Assembly: GCA_003116995.1 (NCBI GenBank)
Contig: BDSL01000023.1
Location: forward strand, 1 to 64,000
Direction of reading: 5' to 3'
Origin: Yamagishiella unicocca
Taxonomy: Eukaryota; Chlorophyta; Chlorophyceae; Chlamydomonadales; Volvocaceae
DNA length: 64,000 nt
The notes beneath the pieces were generated by a model that made no database searches, was not told the origin of the DNA, and was given only the letters and a program-made list of their open reading frames with translations. A program made the translations under genes and the position numbers. Shown piece by piece: positions 61,541 through 64,000 of the stretch (position 1 is the first letter of the stretch; each line of letters opens with the position of its first letter).

Positions 61541-63085
61541 GTTTGGCGGGCCTCGGGCACCCACTATCGCCCGCGTCCGCGAGGTCTCCAGGCGGGGGCC
61601 GCGGGTGCGGGCGGGGGGGCAGGTGACTTGCCGACAGGGGAAGTGACGCGGCGGTTGACGTTGGGTGTGCTGGAACTCTGCGGCTAATGTCGGGTCAGTA
61701 GTGTATGATACGAGGCGCGAGGACGGCGAAGGCACTGCTGGCTGATGCGGACATGGCCATCAATGGCAAACGTATAAGATATACACAAGCAAAGTTAGAT
61801 CTTAGGCTATACCGAAAATGTGGTTTGCAGGCGAGTTGAAGCCGTGTGGTGGTACGGCAGTATGGGGTTCCCGTACTGTAGCTTTTCCTACCCGTTTGCC
61901 GAATCGTTATCGACTCTGCAGCCAGCTTCCTGTCCCACGCCCGCAGCAGCCCCGTCTGGGCAGCACCACCAACACCATCACCCGCACCAGCACCCGCAGC
62001 ACGGAAGCAGCATCGGCGGGCCGCAGCACCCTGCCGCCGGGGCCTCGGAGCCCCGCGCTCCGGACTCGCCGCCGTGCCCGTCAGCCGTTTGAGCGTCATG
62101 CTTAGCCTTCCACTTCAATCTAGGCGCCTCTGTTACTCGAACTTTGGTGTTCCCGCTTTAGCAGCGGCGCGGCCGGCGCGACGCATTGACGTGCCTCGTG
62201 GGACTTTTGTTTTCCCGCCCGCCCTCCCCCCTTGCTGTGTTATCTCTGGTTGTTTGGGGGTTGTATGCTTGTAGGCCATCGCCAGTGGGGCGCGCTTGCA
62301 GACGCTCGTTTTGGGGGCGCTGTGTGTGACCAAGAAAGACCCGCACCAGCCACTTGAGCCTGGGTGACATGAGGATACGGACCGGGCCACCTCGACAGTA
62401 TGAGCACCACTGCTGGGGCGAGAGAAGAGCATCAGGAACAGATGTCAAACGGATGTACGGCACGTGCAGCGGCGGTGAAGTCATCTCGCGCACGACAACT
62501 CCAGCGCAGCCTACGCAAGCGGCAGCAAGCGGCTGCTGGCTAGACGTCAGCTACGACGGGCACGTGACAGTCTCGTCCCACACGAATGGCCTCAACAGCC
62601 ACGGATGGTTTAAAGCGTACTTGCTATCAGCACGTGACCGACCACCGCTCCTCGCACACTTAACTAGCCTGGGATGGTGCCCCACTCGCGGGACACCACC
62701 ACCACCACCCCCACCCCTCGCCCTGCAGCATGCGTGGATGCATCCACTCGCGCACCCGGGTGCACCCGATGCGCCTTTATTCTGATGCGGCAGGTGGATG
62801 CGTCCTGGACGATGTGCAAGTGGGCACTGCGCCCGGAGCGCCCCCGCAGTCGGGAGCAATCGGCCCCCGACGGCCTAGGACCCAGGCCACGGTCGCTAGC
62901 AGCCCTCCAGCCGGACCCTCCGCAGCCCTGCAGCCGGCTGGTCCAGCCGGCTGGTCCAGCCCTGCAGCCGGCCCGCCCAGTCGCTGCCTGCTCTTTATGG
63001 CCGGATGAATACGCGCGGCCAGGAGCGGCCCCTCCGGCCGGTGCTCTTCCTGCTGACACTCATAACGGCAACGTCGGCGCACCAC
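61541..63085. other. spacer left of the satellite-truncated gene; one possible His/Gln-rich exon
   Basis: At about 61921-62092 a plus-strand frame (SGQHHQHHHPHQHPQHGSS, ending CPSAV) follows an acceptor-like CTCTGCAG and could be a terminal exon, but nothing joins it to a start. The remainder shows no gene. The part next to 63086 should contain the 3' UTR of the minus-strand gene. Confidence 0.35.
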
Positions 63086-63553
63086 TCACTGCGCCTTTTG
63101 CTGCTGGCCGCGCTGCTGATCCCCGCCCTTCTGATTTGTGTCCTGCGGCTTGCCTGGCTGCTGCTGCTGTTCCCCCGCCTGACCCTTCTTCTGCTCCTCG
63201 CCCTGCTGCTGCTCTTCCTTCAGCTGGCTGGCGGGGGAGCCCAGCAGCTGTCCCCATGTGCGAGCAACCAGCTCACGAAAGCCGGGCCCCCCGTCGGAGC
63301 TGCCGGCCTTGGCTGCCTTCCCGGCCTTGGCTGCTTTGGCCGCACCCTTGCCGCCGGCAGTGCCGTCGCTGCTCTTGTCCCCCTCTCCGGCTGCTGCCTG
63401 CACCAACGAGGAGTCGCCCCCCACAGCAGCCGCCCCACCTATTGCAGCAGCCCCGCCTGCAGCGGCGGCCACAGAATCGCCCGTGCCGGCCTTTGCCTCC
63501 CCGCCTGGTTGTTTTCCTTTCGAGTCCCCCCGCGTGGAGAGCGACTTGGCCGC
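63086..63553 (-). CDS. 3' part of an unrecognised gene, cut at the satellite junction (at least 156 codons)
   Basis: The minus strand is open from the satellite junction to a stop at 63086 and reads like protein: ARAAKSLSTRGDSKGKQPGG, a Gly/Ala region, a basic KGAAKAAKAGKAAKAG run resembling a histone-H1-type tail, then the better ordered GPGFRELVARTWGQLLGSPA, and a Gln/Lys/Glu-rich end. No start codon lies in it, and the frame runs into the first satellite monomer, where a TAG stops it. The 5' part is therefore missing from this window. Either the satellite array replaced it, or the array sits in an intron: CACGAG at the junction could act as a poor acceptor. No family is recognised. Confidence 0.6.
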   Translation of the reverse strand, partial: AAKSLSTRGDSKGKQPGGEAKAGTGDSVAAAAGGAAAIGGAAAVGGDSSLVQAAAGEGDKSSDGTAGGKGAAKAAKAGKAAKAGSSDGGPGFRELVARTWGQLLGSPASQLKEEQQQGEEQKKGQAGEQQQQPGKPQDTNQKGGDQQRGQQQKAQ

Positions 63554-64000
63554 TCGTGCGGCGATCCCGAGAGGCTAATTTCGGTGGGGACGTTCCTTTC
63601 ACCTAGTTCTTGCTACCGTTAAGCTGCGTGCCCAAGAGCGAGGCCGATCGAAGGTTGCCGGAGAAGCCGATGCTTGCCGATTGGCCCGGACGTCCTCGTG
63701 CGGCCATCCCGAGAGGCGAATTTCGGCGGGGACGCTCCTTTCACCTAGTTCTTGCTACCGTTAAGCTGCGTGCCCAAGAGCGAGGCCGATCAATGGTTGC
63801 CGTAGAAGCCGATGCTTGCCGATTGGCCCGGACGTCCTCGTGCGGCGATCCCGAGAGGCTAATTTCGGTGGGGACGCTCCTTTCACCTAGTTCTTGCTAC
63901 CGTTAAGCTGCGTGCCCAAGAGCGAGGCCGATCGAAGGTTGCCGGAGAAGCCGATGCTTGCCGATTGGCCCGGACGTCCTCGTGCGGCGATCCCGAGAGG
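63553..64000 (-). repeat. 142-bp satellite array, inverted relative to the left array
   Basis: About three monomers are visible, reverse-complementary to those at 1-12436, continuing past the window end. Edge copies are diverged: GCTAATTTC for GCGAATTTC, GGCGGGGACGCTCC, and GATCAATGGTTGCCGTAGAA. Some of these variants also mark the edge monomers of the left array. Confidence 0.96.

Noticed and set aside
62674..63606. Plus-strand 310-codon open frame running into the satellite
   Set aside because: It is Pro/Arg/Leu-rich low complexity antisense to the more protein-like minus-strand frame and ends in satellite sequence.

Overview
The window looks like nuclear DNA of a GC-rich chlamydomonadalean (Chlamydomonas/Volvox-type) green alga. 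The genes have many short introns with GTGAGT/GTGCGC/GTGGGT donors and GCAG-type acceptors. The proteins are swollen by poly-Ala, poly-Gly, poly-Gln and poly-Pro tracts, and TGTAA motifs, the usual volvocine poly(A) signal, occur downstream of some stops. This is inference from style; no species marker was recognised.

Layout. Positions 1-12436 are a tandem satellite of a 142-bp monomer (about 87 copies). The same satellite reappears in the opposite orientation at 63553-64000 and runs off the window, so about 51 kb of unique sequence lies between inverted arrays. Reading rightwards, the unique part holds: a UBE2J/UBC6-type membrane-anchored E2 ubiquitin-conjugating enzyme (minus, 14275-17205); an unrecognised 838-residue protein (minus, 17710-20639); a probable plastid multi-pass membrane protein (minus, 22662-24741); a giant plus-strand gene (about 27252-41004) ending in a 53BP1-like tandem BRCT and a BAH-like domain; an exact 3 x 2140-bp tandem triplication (41372-47791); a 14-exon flagellar/basal-body-style coiled-coil protein (minus, 47514-53234) whose last exon lies inside the triplication; the GPI-transamidase subunit GAA1 (minus, 54338-57407); an RWDD1/DFRP2-like protein (plus, 57865-60109) divergent from GAA1; a weak Gly/Tyr-rich coding trace near 61.3-61.5 kb; and the 3' part of a minus-strand gene (63086-63553) that stops at the satellite junction.

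The genes do not form a pathway. They are ordinary eukaryotic housekeeping genes (ER-associated degradation, GPI anchoring, translation-factor support, a DNA-damage-type scaffold, a cilium-type protein). Exon models were built by hand from splice sites. For the E2, the 838-aa gene, the membrane protein, the coiled-coil gene and GAA1, all exon phases close with no leftover bases. The RWDD1-like gene closes too, with one uncertain donor. The giant gene closes from 27649 onwards, with a tentative first exon.

The points most worth attention are the nucleosome-sized satellite with a 12-monomer higher-order repeat and shared edge variants, the triplication that creates three identical candidate terminal exons, the BRCT-BRCT-BAH architecture, and the gene cut by satellite. 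Indels concentrated in the left part of the satellite, together with base-perfect copies elsewhere, mean some features may be assembly artefacts.
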